Positions 1 through 8,619 of a stretch of DNA of 64,000 nucleotides are shown piece after piece (within the stretch, counting starts at the first letter, position 1; every line of letters starts with the position of its first letter). A model generated the notes under the pieces. That model did no database searches and was not told where the DNA came from. It was given only the letters and a program-made list of their open reading frames with translations. Made by a program: the position numbers and the translations under genes. Source of the stretch: JANNOG01 sp031398915 (lineage in GTDB: Bacteria; Actinomycetota; Actinomycetes; Actinomycetales; JBBAYJ01); contig JANNOG010000055.1 of assembly GCA_031398915.1 (NCBI GenBank), positions 1-64,000 of the forward strand, in the 5' to 3' direction.

Positions 1-28
1 GGGTCGGGGGGGCGGCGGGTCGGCTGGC

Positions 29-123
29 GGGTCTGGTGAGGCGGGGGGGGTCTGGTGAGGCGGGGCGGGTCGGGTGAGGCGGGGCGGGTCGGGTGAGGCG
101 GGGCGGGTCTGGTCAGGCGGGGT
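29..123. repeat. G-rich 19-bp tandem repeat, five units
   Basis: Five units of exactly 19 bp begin at 29, 48, 67, 86 and 105. The consensus is GGGTCKGGTGAGGCGGGGC, with T or G at position 6. Less regular G-rich sequence of the same kind fills 1-28, so the array may continue beyond the window. It lies directly after the bioN stop codon. The period is not a multiple of three, so it is unlikely to be coding. The plus strand carries many GGG runs and could form G-quadruplexes. Function is unknown. Confidence 0.85.
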
Positions 124-130
124 CGGCGGG

Positions 131-754
131 CTAGTCGCCCAGGCCGCGAGCGGTCAGTGCGTCGGCCATCCGGAAGGCGTGCCCGATGCTGCGGATCACC
201 GCCGGTGCCACCCGGGCGCGCACGCTTCGTTCGAGACCACGAGCGGTGGCTGCCACCCGGGCGTCCTCCACGCATCGCGCGACCGCCGGGATCGCCGCCA
301 GCGTCAGCGAGATCGCCAGCGACACCCGTTCGGGATTCACCATCCGCCGCACCACACGCCACCGACACAACCAGCCCAGACCCGCGTCCAACGTGTCCAG
401 CAACGCCGCGGGGGACGTCGTCGCCGTGACCACCGACGCCGCCACGACCAGCGCAGAGATGTCGGCGGCGCTCGACAGCGCCGATCGCCACTGACCGAGC
501 ACGCTGAGGTACGCCACCACCGGGACCACGATCCATGCCACCGGAATCAGGCTGCGTCGCAGGACCGACCACGGCAGCCCGGCCAGGACATGCAGGCCGA
601 CGGCCGCCAGGACACCGGCCGCGTCGACGGGTGGGGAGTCCAGGAGGGTGACGGCCAACGAGCCGACACCCAGCATGAGCAGCTTCGGTGCCACCGACAG
701 GCGGTGGACGAGGCTGGTACCGGGTCGGTAGACGAACGGCTGCGCCAGGATCAC
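131..754 (-). CDS. bioN: Energy-coupling factor transporter transmembrane protein EcfT (BioN-like)
   Basis: This 207-residue integral membrane protein is the scaffold subunit of an ECF transporter, linking the ATPase to the substrate-binding S-component. It has several hydrophobic segments and the two cytoplasmic Ala-Arg-Gly motifs of EcfT coupling helices, at about 171-173 and 202-204. The GTG start overlaps the ATPase stop by 4 nt (GTGA). Because the genes upstream encode the ATPase and BioY, biotin is the likely substrate. That assignment rests on BioY, since EcfT itself does not decide specificity. The 19-bp repeat follows the stop. Confidence 0.9.
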   Translation of the reverse strand: MILAQPFVYRPGTSLVHRLSVAPKLLMLGVGSLAVTLLDSPPVDAAGVLAAVGLHVLAGLPWSVLRRSLIPVAWIVVPVVAYLSVLGQWRSALSSAADISALVVAASVVTATTSPAALLDTLDAGLGWLCRWRVVRRMVNPERVSLAISLTLAAIPAVARCVEDARVAATARGLERSVRARVAPAVIRSIGHAFRMADALTARGLGD

Positions 755-1458
755 GGCACCTCGGCCAATCGTCGGTAGGCGCGGATCGCGTTGCCCGCAT
801 CGTCGTCGACTGCCAGCCGGCCACGGTCGATGACCAGGACCCGCTCACACGTCCGGGCAACCAGGTCGAGATCGTGGCTGGCCATGACCACCGGCACCGC
901 CAACCCGGCGATCCGCTCCTCGATCGCCCGACTGTTGCGCAGGTCCAGCAGGGTGGTCGGCTCGTCCAGCACGACCAGGCCAGGGTCGGTCGCCAGTACC
1001 GCGGCGATCGCCAGCAGTTGCTTCTGCCCACTCGACAGTGCGAACGCAGGAACGTCACCTCGCTCCGCAAGCCCCGCGTCACGCAGTACGGCGACCACCC
1101 GGGCATTGCGGTCGGCGACCGACAGCCGCAGCCGGCGCAGCGACAGCGCCACGTCCTCGGCGGGTGTGGGCATGACGATCTGCGCGTCGGGATCACTGAA
1201 CACGAACCCGACGACGGTACGTGACTCGCGGTGGCGTCGGGCCGGGTCGAGGACCTCACCGGTCGACAGTTCGAGGGTCACCGACCCTCGATCGGCCACC
1301 GCCAGCGCGTTGAGCAACCGCAGCAGCGTGGACTTGCCCGAGCCGTTGGCGCCGATCACCCCGATCCGCGGCTGGGTCCACTCGACCGTGATTCCGTCGA
1401 GAATGACCGCCTCGCCCGCCCGGACCGTGACGTCGTCCAGGCGAACCCGGGTGACCAG
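751..1458 (-). CDS. bioM: Biotin ECF transporter ATPase (BioM-like), non-canonical start
   Basis: This is an ABC ATPase of about 235 residues that powers biotin uptake with BioN and BioY. From the proposed start it shows a Walker A motif (GANGSGKST, about 36-44), an LSSGQ signature and a VVLDEP Walker B. The start is a problem: after the bioY stop no in-frame ATG, GTG or TTG exists before the conserved ABC core. The nearest usable codons are CTG at 1458 or 1476. I chose CTG 1458, 14 nt after the bioY stop, because it gives the usual N-terminus. A longer frame running back to 1707 lies antiparallel in phase to bioY and looks spurious. A sequencing error is also possible. Confidence 0.8.
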   Translation of the reverse strand: MVTRVRLDDVTVRAGEAVILDGITVEWTQPRIGVIGANGSGKSTLLRLLNALAVADRGSVTLELSTGEVLDPARRHRESRTVVGFVFSDPDAQIVMPTPAEDVALSLRRLRLSVADRNARVVAVLRDAGLAERGDVPAFALSSGQKQLLAIAAVLATDPGLVVLDEPTTLLDLRNSRAIEERIAGLAVPVVMASHDLDLVARTCERVLVIDRGRLAVDDDAGNAIRAYRRLAEVP

Positions 1459-1472
1459 GCGCTGCTGCGGGC

Positions 1473-2087
1473 TCAGCGTTCGAGTAACCGCGGGTACGCG
1501 CGATGCACCCCGGTGGCGACGAGCGCGGCGAACGCCACCTTGATCAGGTCCGCGACGACGAACGGCGCAAGCGCGAAGCTCAGAGCGGTTCGGAGGTCGA
1601 CCCCCGCGACCGCGGCTCCTTCGGGGGTGAAGCGGGCGGCGAACAGCGCCACTCCGAGGGGGAACACCGAGAACGCCGCAATCGCGCCACCAGCAGCGAA
1701 CAACCACGGGCGCAGCCGGGCCCCGGCGTGGCGCACCACCAGCAGCCCGGTCAGACCGGCGATCAGCGCCTCCAGTGGGAACGACAGCAGGAACCCGCCG
1801 GACGGACCGACGAACGCGGCCACGCCGGACCCGCCGCCGGCGAAAACCGGCGCACCCAACAGCCCCACGAGCAGGTAGATACCGGTCGCCGCGACCGCTC
1901 GGGTCGGACCTAGTAGCAGCCCGATGAGGACGATGGCGAACGTCTGCAACGTCCCTGGCACCGGGCCACCGACCGACAGCGGCCCGAGGACGCAGATCAT
2001 CGCGGCACCGACGGCGATGAGGGACAGATCGACGACGGCCGAACGGCGTCGATGCGGCTTCGTGACGGCGGGGGCCTCAGTGCTCAT
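1473..2087 (-). CDS. bioY: Biotin transporter S-component BioY
   Basis: This 204-residue membrane protein is the biotin-binding subunit of the ECF transporter. It has about six hydrophobic helices and the glycine- and proline-rich BioY pattern near residues 45-60 and 85-100 (VGGPVPGT, GAPVFAGGGSG, GPSGGFLL). BioMN follow directly, so this organism encodes a dedicated rather than shared ECF module. A CATGAT hexamer ends 6 nt before the ATG, compatible with a leaderless mRNA. The upstream metallopeptidase gene ends 45 bp away on the same strand. Confidence 0.92.
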   Translation of the reverse strand: MSTEAPAVTKPHRRRSAVVDLSLIAVGAAMICVLGPLSVGGPVPGTLQTFAIVLIGLLLGPTRAVAATGIYLLVGLLGAPVFAGGGSGVAAFVGPSGGFLLSFPLEALIAGLTGLLVVRHAGARLRPWLFAAGGAIAAFSVFPLGVALFAARFTPEGAAVAGVDLRTALSFALAPFVVADLIKVAFAALVATGVHRAYPRLLER

Positions 2088-2093
2088 CGGGCG

Positions 2094-2099
2094 ATCATG
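2094..2099 (-). promoter_or_regulatory. Candidate -10 of bioY (leaderless)
   Basis: On the minus strand CATGAT ends 6 nt before the bioY ATG with no Shine-Dalgarno in between. It matches only NANNNT, so it is weaker than the TANNNT hexamers elsewhere in the window. Confidence 0.35.
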
Positions 2100-2132
2100 C
2101 CCGGTCCCGGATCAACTGCGCATCCGTCGCGG

Positions 2133-3026
2133 TCACTGGAAGGTGTCGCACTGCGTCAGGTCTCCGGTGCTGAGCCCCCGCTGGAACCACTCGCGCCGCT
2201 GCTCGGCCGAACCATGGGTCCACGTCTCCGGATTGACCTGACCTGACGTCTTGCTCTGGATGCGGTCGTCGCCGACTGCCTCGGCGGCGCCCAGCGCCTC
2301 GTCGACGTCGGCCTCGGTCAGCACCAATCCCTCGCCCTCGTTGGCGTCTGCCAGCTTGCTCCACACCCCGGCGTAGCAGTCGGCCTGCAACTCCATGGCG
2401 ATCGCGTACTCGTTGGCGTTCGCCGGGTCGTCTGACTGGGCCTGACGGACCTGTTGTTCGGTTCCCATCACGGTTTGCAGATGGTGACCGAACTCGTGGG
2501 CCACGATGTAGGCCTGAGCGAACTCGCCGGGCGCGCCGAACTGGTCCTGCAGCACCTGGAGGAACTCCAGCTCGAAGTACATCGTCTCGTCGGCGGGGCA
2601 GTAGAACGGTCCGACCTCGGCCGACGCGGCCCCACACCCACCGGTCGTCACGTTGTCCGAGAAGAACGCCAGTGCCGGCGGACGATAGTCCAGGCTGCGG
2701 GCGGCGAACTCCTCACTCCACGTGTCGTCGGCGACGTTGAAGACCTTGATCAGTCGACAGTCGGTGTACTGCTGAAGAGCCCCGTCGGCGTTGCACCGCT
2801 GCGCCAACTGATCCTGACTGGTCTCGTCGGCCTGCTGGCCCGGCTGCTCGCCCGCCGGGACCTGCAGCACGGAGGGGTCGACGGTCCCGCCCCCGAAGAA
2901 CTGGAAGGCGAGTACGAGCAGCAGGCCGACGATCCCCAGTCCACCGCCCGCCGCCACCGCCGGCCCGCGCCGGCCACGACGGTCGGACACACGGGAGACG
3001 TCCACGTCATCGCTGTCGAATCGCAC
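2133..3026 (-). CDS. Membrane-anchored neutral zinc metallopeptidase (YpfJ/KPN_02809 family)
   Basis: The 297-residue protein has a short charged cytoplasmic N-terminus, one membrane segment at about 22-45, then an extracytoplasmic peptidase domain. The zinc motif HEFGH sits at 177-181 and a glutamate in ELQADCYAG (about 212) is the likely third ligand, as in the family. Substrates of this family are unknown. The start is GTG at 3026, with CACAGT ending 6 nt upstream. It is divergent from the ABC-F gene and precedes the biotin transporter genes on the same strand. I see no functional reason for that pairing. Confidence 0.9.
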   Translation of the reverse strand: MRFDSDDVDVSRVSDRRGRRGPAVAAGGGLGIVGLLLVLAFQFFGGGTVDPSVLQVPAGEQPGQQADETSQDQLAQRCNADGALQQYTDCRLIKVFNVADDTWSEEFAARSLDYRPPALAFFSDNVTTGGCGAASAEVGPFYCPADETMYFELEFLQVLQDQFGAPGEFAQAYIVAHEFGHHLQTVMGTEQQVRQAQSDDPANANEYAIAMELQADCYAGVWSKLADANEGEGLVLTEADVDEALGAAEAVGDDRIQSKTSGQVNPETWTHGSAEQRREWFQRGLSTGDLTQCDTFQ

Positions 3027-3122
3027 GTTCTCACTGTGCCGTGGTTCGGCGTCACGTGCCCACTCGGCTTACAGTGGGGAGTGGGGGACTCGTTCGGGGA
3101 CAGGCGTAGAGGCTGGTGAGCT

Positions 3123-4721
3123 GTGATCGTCGTGTCCGACGTCGAGTTGTGGGCAGGGTCGCGGTTGCTGCTGTCCGGCGCCTCGTTGCGGGTGGGCCCC
3201 GGCGACCGGGTGGGTCTGGTGGGCCGCAACGGCGCCGGCAAGACCACGCTGACCAAGGCCATCGCCGGTGACGCGGTGCCCGCCGCCGGGTCCATCACGC
3301 GGGCCGGCACCATCGGCTACCTGCCACAGGACCCACGCACCGGAGACCTCGACGTCATCGCCAGCGACAGGATCCTGTCCGCCCGGGGCATCGACGACGC
3401 GCTGGCGCGGATGCGCAAGGCGGAGGTCGACATGGTCGGTGCCACCACCGAGCAGACCGAACGGGCCATACGGCGGTACTCGGCGGCCGAGACCGACTTC
3501 ATGTCACAGGGCGGCTGGGCGGCGGACGCCGAGGCGACCCGGATAGCCGGCAACCTCGGCCTGGGTGAACGCGTCCTCGGGCAGCCGTTGGTCACCCTGT
3601 CCGGTGGCCAGCGACGCCGGGTGGAACTGGCACGGATCCTGTTCTCGGGCGCGGACACCCTCCTGCTGGACGAACCGACCAACCACCTCGACTCTGACTC
3701 GATCGTGTGGCTGCGTGATCGGCTGCGTACCTGGCCCGGGGGCTTCGTGGTGATCAGCCACGACGAGGCACTGCTCGACGCCACCGTGACGACTGTGGCG
3801 CACCTCGACGCCACCCGCTCGGTCCTCGACGTCTATGCCATGGGCTGGAATGCCTACCGCAAGCAGCGCGAGGTCGACGAACGCCGCCGCAAGCGCGAGC
3901 GCGCCAACGCCGAGAAGAAGGCCGCGGTGCTCCAGACCCAGGCGGACAAGATGAAGGCGACCGCGACCAAGGCGACCGCCGCGGCGAACATGGCCCGACG
4001 GGCGGACCGGTTGCTGGCCGGGCTGGAGGACACCCGCTCTGCCGACAAGGTCGCCGCCCTCCGCTTCCCGACGCCGCGGGCGTGTGGCAAGACACCTCTG
4101 ACCGCCGAGGGCCTCAGCAAGTCCTACGGCTCCCTCGAGGTCTTCACGAGCGTCGACCTGGCCATCGACCGGGGGAGTCGAGTCGTCATCCTCGGTCTCA
4201 ACGGCGCGGGCAAGACCACACTGCTGCGCATCCTCGGCGGGGTGGAGCGCCCGGATTCCGGTGAGGTCATCGCAGGCCACGGATTGCGCCTGGGCTATTA
4301 CGCCCAGGAGCACGAGACGCTGGACCCGGATCGCAGTGTGCTGGAGAACATGCGTTCAGCCGCGCCCGACCTCGACGACACCGCGGTCCGTACCGTCCTC
4401 GGGTCGTTTCTCTTCTCCGGTGACGATGTCGCCAAGCCCGTATCGGTGCTCTCCGGCGGCGAGAAGACCAGGCTGGCGTTGGCCACCCTCGTGGTGTCGG
4501 GCGCGAATGTCCTGCTCCTCGACGAGCCCACGAACAACCTCGACCCGGCCAGCCGTGCGGAGGTTCTGGGTGCGCTCAGTCGGTATGCCGGAGCCGTGGT
4601 CCTGGTCTCGCACGACGAAGAGGCGGTCTTGGCGCTCAATCCGGAGCGGGTTGTCCTGCTGCCCGATGGGGACGAAGATCTGTGGAGTCAGGCATACGCC
4701 GATCTGGTGGCGCTTGCCTGA
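3123..4721 (+). CDS. ABC-F family ATPase, ribosome-associated type
   Basis: This 532-residue protein has two ABC domains and no membrane segments. The first has Walker A GRNGAGKT (34-41), LSGGQ (159-163) and a DE Walker B at 183-184. A charged coiled-coil linker spans about 240-300. The second domain has GLNGAGKTT, LSGGEK and LLLDEPTNNLD. ABC-F proteins act on ribosomes, in translation regulation or antibiotic protection, rather than in transport. Which subfamily this belongs to cannot be decided here. The GTG start follows a GGTGAG stretch only 3 nt away, which is closer than usual for a ribosome-binding site. Confidence 0.9.
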   Translation: MIVVSDVELWAGSRLLLSGASLRVGPGDRVGLVGRNGAGKTTLTKAIAGDAVPAAGSITRAGTIGYLPQDPRTGDLDVIASDRILSARGIDDALARMRKAEVDMVGATTEQTERAIRRYSAAETDFMSQGGWAADAEATRIAGNLGLGERVLGQPLVTLSGGQRRRVELARILFSGADTLLLDEPTNHLDSDSIVWLRDRLRTWPGGFVVISHDEALLDATVTTVAHLDATRSVLDVYAMGWNAYRKQREVDERRRKRERANAEKKAAVLQTQADKMKATATKATAAANMARRADRLLAGLEDTRSADKVAALRFPTPRACGKTPLTAEGLSKSYGSLEVFTSVDLAIDRGSRVVILGLNGAGKTTLLRILGGVERPDSGEVIAGHGLRLGYYAQEHETLDPDRSVLENMRSAAPDLDDTAVRTVLGSFLFSGDDVAKPVSVLSGGEKTRLALATLVVSGANVLLLDEPTNNLDPASRAEVLGALSRYAGAVVLVSHDEEAVLALNPERVVLLPDGDEDLWSQAYADLVALA

Positions 4722-4787
4722 GATTTCGGACTGGCGCCGGGCGACACGATCCGTGATCATGGCGCTACAGCGAACGAGGAGGGACGC

Positions 4788-5000
4788 ATGGCGGGGATCA
4801 AGAAGGGGGCCCGACTCACCGGGTCCGAGCGCGACAAGATGGCGGCCGAACTGTCGGAGAAGTACCAATCGGGGGTGAGCATTCGCTCCCTGGCCGAAGA
4901 GACGGGTCGCTCGTACGGCTTCGTCCACCGGATCCTCACCGAGAACAAGGTGACATTGCGAGGTCGAGGTGGGGCTACGAACCGCAAGACCACGGCCTGA
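4788..5000 (+). CDS. Small helix-turn-helix protein
   Basis: This basic 70-residue protein has a helix-turn-helix at about 32-55, where the sequence reads SIRSLAEETGRSYGFVHRIL. It resembles the DNA-recognition part of resolvase-type or MarR-like HTH domains. Small proteins of this form next to ABC-F genes are common in actinobacteria, and their targets are unknown. The start is supported by a GAGGAGGG ribosome-binding site 4-11 nt upstream. It sits 66 bp after the ABC-F stop and 21 bp before the exporter, so the three may be cotranscribed. Confidence 0.85.
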   Translation: MAGIKKGARLTGSERDKMAAELSEKYQSGVSIRSLAEETGRSYGFVHRILTENKVTLRGRGGATNRKTTA

Positions 5001-5021
5001 GGCGGGGCGCGACACTGGGGT

Positions 5022-6953
5022 GTGAGTCCTTCGGCACCACTGTCGGCCCTGCGGGGTCTCTCTCGTGATCGCAGTGTGATCCGGCGTCCGGTCGAACGAG
5101 GAACATGGCGACGCGTCCTGTCCTACGCGGGTCCGTATCGGACGCGGATCGTCGTGTTCCTCGGACTGACCGTCGTGTCTGCGGCACTGGTGGTGGTGTC
5201 GCCCCTGTTGCTGCAGCGCCTCGTCGACGATGGGGTGGCCCAGCGCGATCGGGAACTGGTGCTCGGTCTTGCGGTCGCGGTGTTCCTCGTCGCCGTCGTC
5301 GATGCCACGGTCACGTTGGCGAACCGGTGGTTCTCCGCGACCATCGGCGAGGGCCTGATCTATGACCTGCGCACCCAGGTGTTCGCCCACGTGCAGCGAC
5401 AACCCATCGCGTTCTTCACGCGCGCCCAGACCGGGGCTCTGGTCACCCGACTCAACAGCGACGTGATCGGCGCCCAACAGGCATTCACGGCGGTGCTGTC
5501 CGGAGTGGTCAGCAACCTGGTGACGGTGGTGGGCGTCGTGATAGCCATGCTGTACCTGTCCTGGCAGGTGACGTTGGCGTCGCTGGCCCTGGTGCCGTTG
5601 TTCCTGCTGCCCGCCCGGTGGGTGGGCGCCCGGTTGCAGGGACTGACCCGCGAGGCGTTCTCACTGAACGCCGAACTGGGTACCAGGATGACCGAGCGGT
5701 TCAACGTCGCCGGGGCACTGCTGGTGCGGCTGATGGGCCGCCCGGCGACCGAGCAGGGCGAATACTCGGCTCGAGCCGGCCGGGTCCGCGACGTGGGGAT
5801 CAGGATCGCCATGGTCAACCGGGTCTTCCTGGTGTCGCTCAGTCTGCTGGCCGCGGTCGCCACGGCACTGACGTACGGGATCGGCGGTCTGCTGGCCATC
5901 GACGAGGTACTGACCATCGGTACGCTTCTCGCCCTGTCGGCTCTGCTGGGGCGGTTGTACGGACCGTTGACCGCGCTGTCCAATATTCGCGTCGACGTGA
6001 TGACGGCACTGGTCAGCTTCCAGCGCGTCTTCGAGATCCTCGATCTGCGCCCGCTGGTCGGTGAGCCCGTCGACGGGGTCGCGCTACCGGACGGTCCCCT
6101 CGAGGTGCGATTCGAGTCGGTGACCTTCGCCTACCCCAACCGGGACGACGTGTCCCTGGCGTCACTCGAAGACATCGCCGTGACCGAACACGCCGAACCC
6201 GGCGTGGTCCTGGACGACGTGAGCTTCACCGCTCCTGCCGGTTCGCTCGTCGCCCTGGTCGGCCCCAGCGGTGCTGGCAAGACCACCATCACGTCGTTGG
6301 TCTCGCGGTTGTACGACCCCGTCGCCGGTCGCGTGGTTCTTGGTGGGGTTGACGTCCGGCAGGCGCGCTTCGACTCGTTGCGCGAACGCATCGGCGTGGT
6401 CACCCAGGACGCCCACCTGTTCCACGACACGTTGCGCGCCAACCTGTCCTACGCCGCGCCGCAGGCGAGTGAGTCGGACATGCGTCGCGCGTTGGCCGAC
6501 GCGGCCGTCCTCGACGTGGTGGACGGGCTGGTGGACGGGCTCGACACAGTGGTGGGGGACCGCGGCCATCGGCTGTCCGGTGGCGAGAAGCAGCGGGTGG
6601 CCATCGCCCGGTTGCTGCTGCGAAGCCCCGGCGTGGTGCTGCTGGACGAGGCGACCGCACACCTGGACTCGACGTCGGAGGCACGGGTGCAGGAGGCGCT
6701 GGAACGGACCTTGGCCGGGCGGACCGCGCTGGTCGTCGCCCACAGGTTGTCCACCGTGCGCGGCGCCGACCTGGTGGTGGTGATCGACCACGGTCGCGTC
6801 GTCGAGACGGGCGACCACGACACGCTGGTCGCTGCCGGAGGTCTCTACGCGACCCTGTATCGCACCCAGTTCGGCCTGGTCGACGACCGGTCCCTGGCTG
6901 GCAGCCCCGCCGGCACCGCCACCGATTCCGACCCGGTCACAGCGCTCGGGTGA
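5022..6953 (+). CDS. ABC exporter, fused permease-ATPase
   Basis: The 643-residue protein fuses an ABC transporter type-1 membrane domain of about six helices (roughly 40-330) to an ATPase domain (about 345-610). The ATPase has Walker A GPSGAGKTT, the signature LSGGEKQRVAIARLLL and Walker B VVLLDEATAHLD. This is the half-transporter layout of multidrug and lipid exporters that work as dimers. No second half-transporter lies nearby, so a homodimer is likely. An acidic insertion at about 370-395 splits the start of the ATPase domain. Its last 17 bp overlap the end of the convergent SDR gene. Substrate is unknown. Confidence 0.92.
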   Translation: MSPSAPLSALRGLSRDRSVIRRPVERGTWRRVLSYAGPYRTRIVVFLGLTVVSAALVVVSPLLLQRLVDDGVAQRDRELVLGLAVAVFLVAVVDATVTLANRWFSATIGEGLIYDLRTQVFAHVQRQPIAFFTRAQTGALVTRLNSDVIGAQQAFTAVLSGVVSNLVTVVGVVIAMLYLSWQVTLASLALVPLFLLPARWVGARLQGLTREAFSLNAELGTRMTERFNVAGALLVRLMGRPATEQGEYSARAGRVRDVGIRIAMVNRVFLVSLSLLAAVATALTYGIGGLLAIDEVLTIGTLLALSALLGRLYGPLTALSNIRVDVMTALVSFQRVFEILDLRPLVGEPVDGVALPDGPLEVRFESVTFAYPNRDDVSLASLEDIAVTEHAEPGVVLDDVSFTAPAGSLVALVGPSGAGKTTITSLVSRLYDPVAGRVVLGGVDVRQARFDSLRERIGVVTQDAHLFHDTLRANLSYAAPQASESDMRRALADAAVLDVVDGLVDGLDTVVGDRGHRLSGGEKQRVAIARLLLRSPGVVLLDEATAHLDSTSEARVQEALERTLAGRTALVVAHRLSTVRGADLVVVIDHGRVVETGDHDTLVAAGGLYATLYRTQFGLVDDRSLAGSPAGTATDSDPVTALG

Positions 6954-7701
6954 AGCCGCCGTCGACGGCCAGTGCGGTGCCCGTGATGTAGGACGCCGCC
7001 GGTGACAGCAGGAACGCCGCAACCCGGGCGAACTCGTCGACGTGGCCGTACCGGCCGAGCGGGATCGCCTCTTCGTTACGGCGGCGGCTGAGTTCCGGGT
7101 CTGACGTCCGATCGTCCAACTCACGCACTCGGTCGGTGTCTATCCGACCCGGCAGCAGGGTGTTGACGCGTACTCCGGCCGGACCCAGGTCGTCGGCCAG
7201 ACTCTTGGCCACCATGGCGAGGCCGGGTCGCAGTCCGTTCGACACGGCCAGTCCGCTCAGTGGTTGACGGACCGACGACGACAGCACGACGACGATGGCG
7301 GCACCCTCGAAGCCGGCCGCCCGCCCGACTGCGGACATCATCGCGACAGTCCCCAGGAACACCGAGTCGATCGCCTGGCGCCCGGCGTCGGCGGGGCCCA
7401 CGAGCACGGCGCCGGCCGCCGGCCCGCCCACCGAGATGGCGGCACCGTCGAGGCGCCCGAACCGCGCGTGCGCCGAGGCGATCAATCGCTCGGGGAGGTC
7501 CGGCTCGGCCAGGTCGCCGGCGATAGGCAGGGCGACATCCGGGCCGCCGATACTCGCCGCCGCTGCGTCCAGGTTCTCGGTGTTCCGGGCGTTGAGCACC
7601 ACGCGGGCCCCCTCGGCGACCAACGCGGTCGCGGTCGCCAAGCCGAGGCCACGGCTGGCGCCGGTGACGATGTACACGCGGCCGTCGAGTCCCAGATCCA
7701 T
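6937..7701 (-). CDS. SDR-fold protein lacking the usual catalytic Tyr and Lys
   Basis: The 254-residue Rossmann-fold protein keeps the SDR nucleotide motif TGASRGLG at 14-21 and a serine cluster at 141-143. Where classical SDRs have YxxxK it reads SNGLR (154-158), so Ser replaces Tyr and Arg replaces Lys. The NNAG motif is also altered (ISVGG). Some actinobacterial SDR subfamilies carry this SN-R pattern, but their chemistry is not established. I chose ATG 7701 over an upstream GTG because GACACT ends 6 nt before it. Do not assume ketoreductase activity. Confidence 0.85.
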   Translation of the reverse strand: MDLGLDGRVYIVTGASRGLGLATATALVAEGARVVLNARNTENLDAAAASIGGPDVALPIAGDLAEPDLPERLIASAHARFGRLDGAAISVGGPAAGAVLVGPADAGRQAIDSVFLGTVAMMSAVGRAAGFEGAAIVVVLSSSVRQPLSGLAVSNGLRPGLAMVAKSLADDLGPAGVRVNTLLPGRIDTDRVRELDDRTSDPELSRRRNEEAIPLGRYGHVDEFARVAAFLLSPAASYITGTALAVDGGFTRAL

Positions 7702-7707
7702 GTGCGC

Positions 7708-7713
7708 AGTGTC
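7708..7713 (-). promoter_or_regulatory. Candidate -10 of the SDR gene
   Basis: GACACT on the minus strand ends 6 nt before the ATG. It is a weak NANNNT match, but it falls at the distance seen for other genes in the window and favours ATG 7701. Confidence 0.3.
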
Positions 7714-7776
7714 GCGCACTCGTCACTCGCCGTCCGTGAGTTGGCGCGGCTGGACCCGGATCGGAGACGTCGGCCG

Positions 7777-8619
7777 CTAACCGCCGGGACGATACGTCCA
7801 CACCTCGCGCACCCCGGCGTCGTCACCCGACCCCGTCAACCGTTCCCTACGGAACAACGTTGCCCAGATCAGGACCCCGGCGGCGGCGAACAGATACCAC
7901 TGGATCGTGTAGGCGAGGTGAGGGCCGGGATCGATATCGGGTCTTGGCAGGAGCGTGGCGACGACACCCTCGCCGAGGGGGGCTGCGTCCTCCGACGCGA
8001 CCACGCCGTACCCGGCCCACGTCTGCTGCGTGGTCGGATCCGGCACGCCGTCCAACCCGGCGGCCTGCGCGAGACCGACAGGGTCGACGCGGTACGCCTG
8101 TCCAGGGATCGGGTCCGGTGCGCCCGCGGTCGCCTCACCGACCCGAAGCCGGGCCACCACGGTGACCGGTCCACGCGCCGGTGACTGCGGGACGGGTGCC
8201 ACGGCGGCGTCGTCTCCCGCAGGGATCCAGCCACGGACCAACCACACCCGTGACTCGTCCGTGGCGAGGCTGAACGGCACCACGACGAGGTAACCGTTCG
8301 CACCTCCCAGCGGGCGGTTGCGCACCAGAACTGTCCGGGACGGGTCGTAGGTGCCCCGAATTCGCACCGGGGTCCACTCGATCTCGGCCTCCACCGACGG
8401 CAAGGACCCCGACACCACGACCGGCGAGCGATCGTAGTTCGCGGTCACGGCGCTGTTGCGGGTATCGCGAACCTCCTTGCGGTGCCACTGCCACTGCGCC
8501 AGCGCCACGCACACGCAGGCGAACACGACCGCGACCGCGAGCCCCGCCAACCAGCGCGGCTGTGACAGGAGCTCTCGCCACCAGGGCAGGGCACGGTCTC
8601 GGGTCACGGCTGCGGTCAC
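7777..8619 (-). CDS. SURF1-family cytochrome oxidase assembly protein
   Basis: The 280-residue protein has one membrane helix near the N-terminus (WLAGLAVAVVFACVCVAL, about 20-40) and another near the C-terminus (about 245-265), framing an extracytoplasmic domain. This is the SURF1/Shy1 layout. The family helps heme insertion into cytochrome c oxidase. The GTG start at 8619 overlaps the stop of the upstream 75-residue gene as GTGA. The region upstream of that GTG reads in frame for 26 codons but belongs to the neighbour. Confidence 0.9.
   Translation of the reverse strand: MTAAVTRDRALPWWRELLSQPRWLAGLAVAVVFACVCVALAQWQWHRKEVRDTRNSAVTANYDRSPVVVSGSLPSVEAEIEWTPVRIRGTYDPSRTVLVRNRPLGGANGYLVVVPFSLATDESRVWLVRGWIPAGDDAAVAPVPQSPARGPVTVVARLRVGEATAGAPDPIPGQAYRVDPVGLAQAAGLDGVPDPTTQQTWAGYGVVASEDAAPLGEGVVATLLPRPDIDPGPHLAYTIQWYLFAAAGVLIWATLFRRERLTGSGDDAGVREVWTYRPGG

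Noticed and set aside
1..130. The 19-bp array as a CRISPR
   Set aside because: Units are directly adjacent with no spacers, so it is a plain tandem repeat.
74..778. A plus-strand frame opposite bioN that includes the repeat
   Set aside because: Low-complexity Arg/Gly/His text antisense to a clear EcfT gene.
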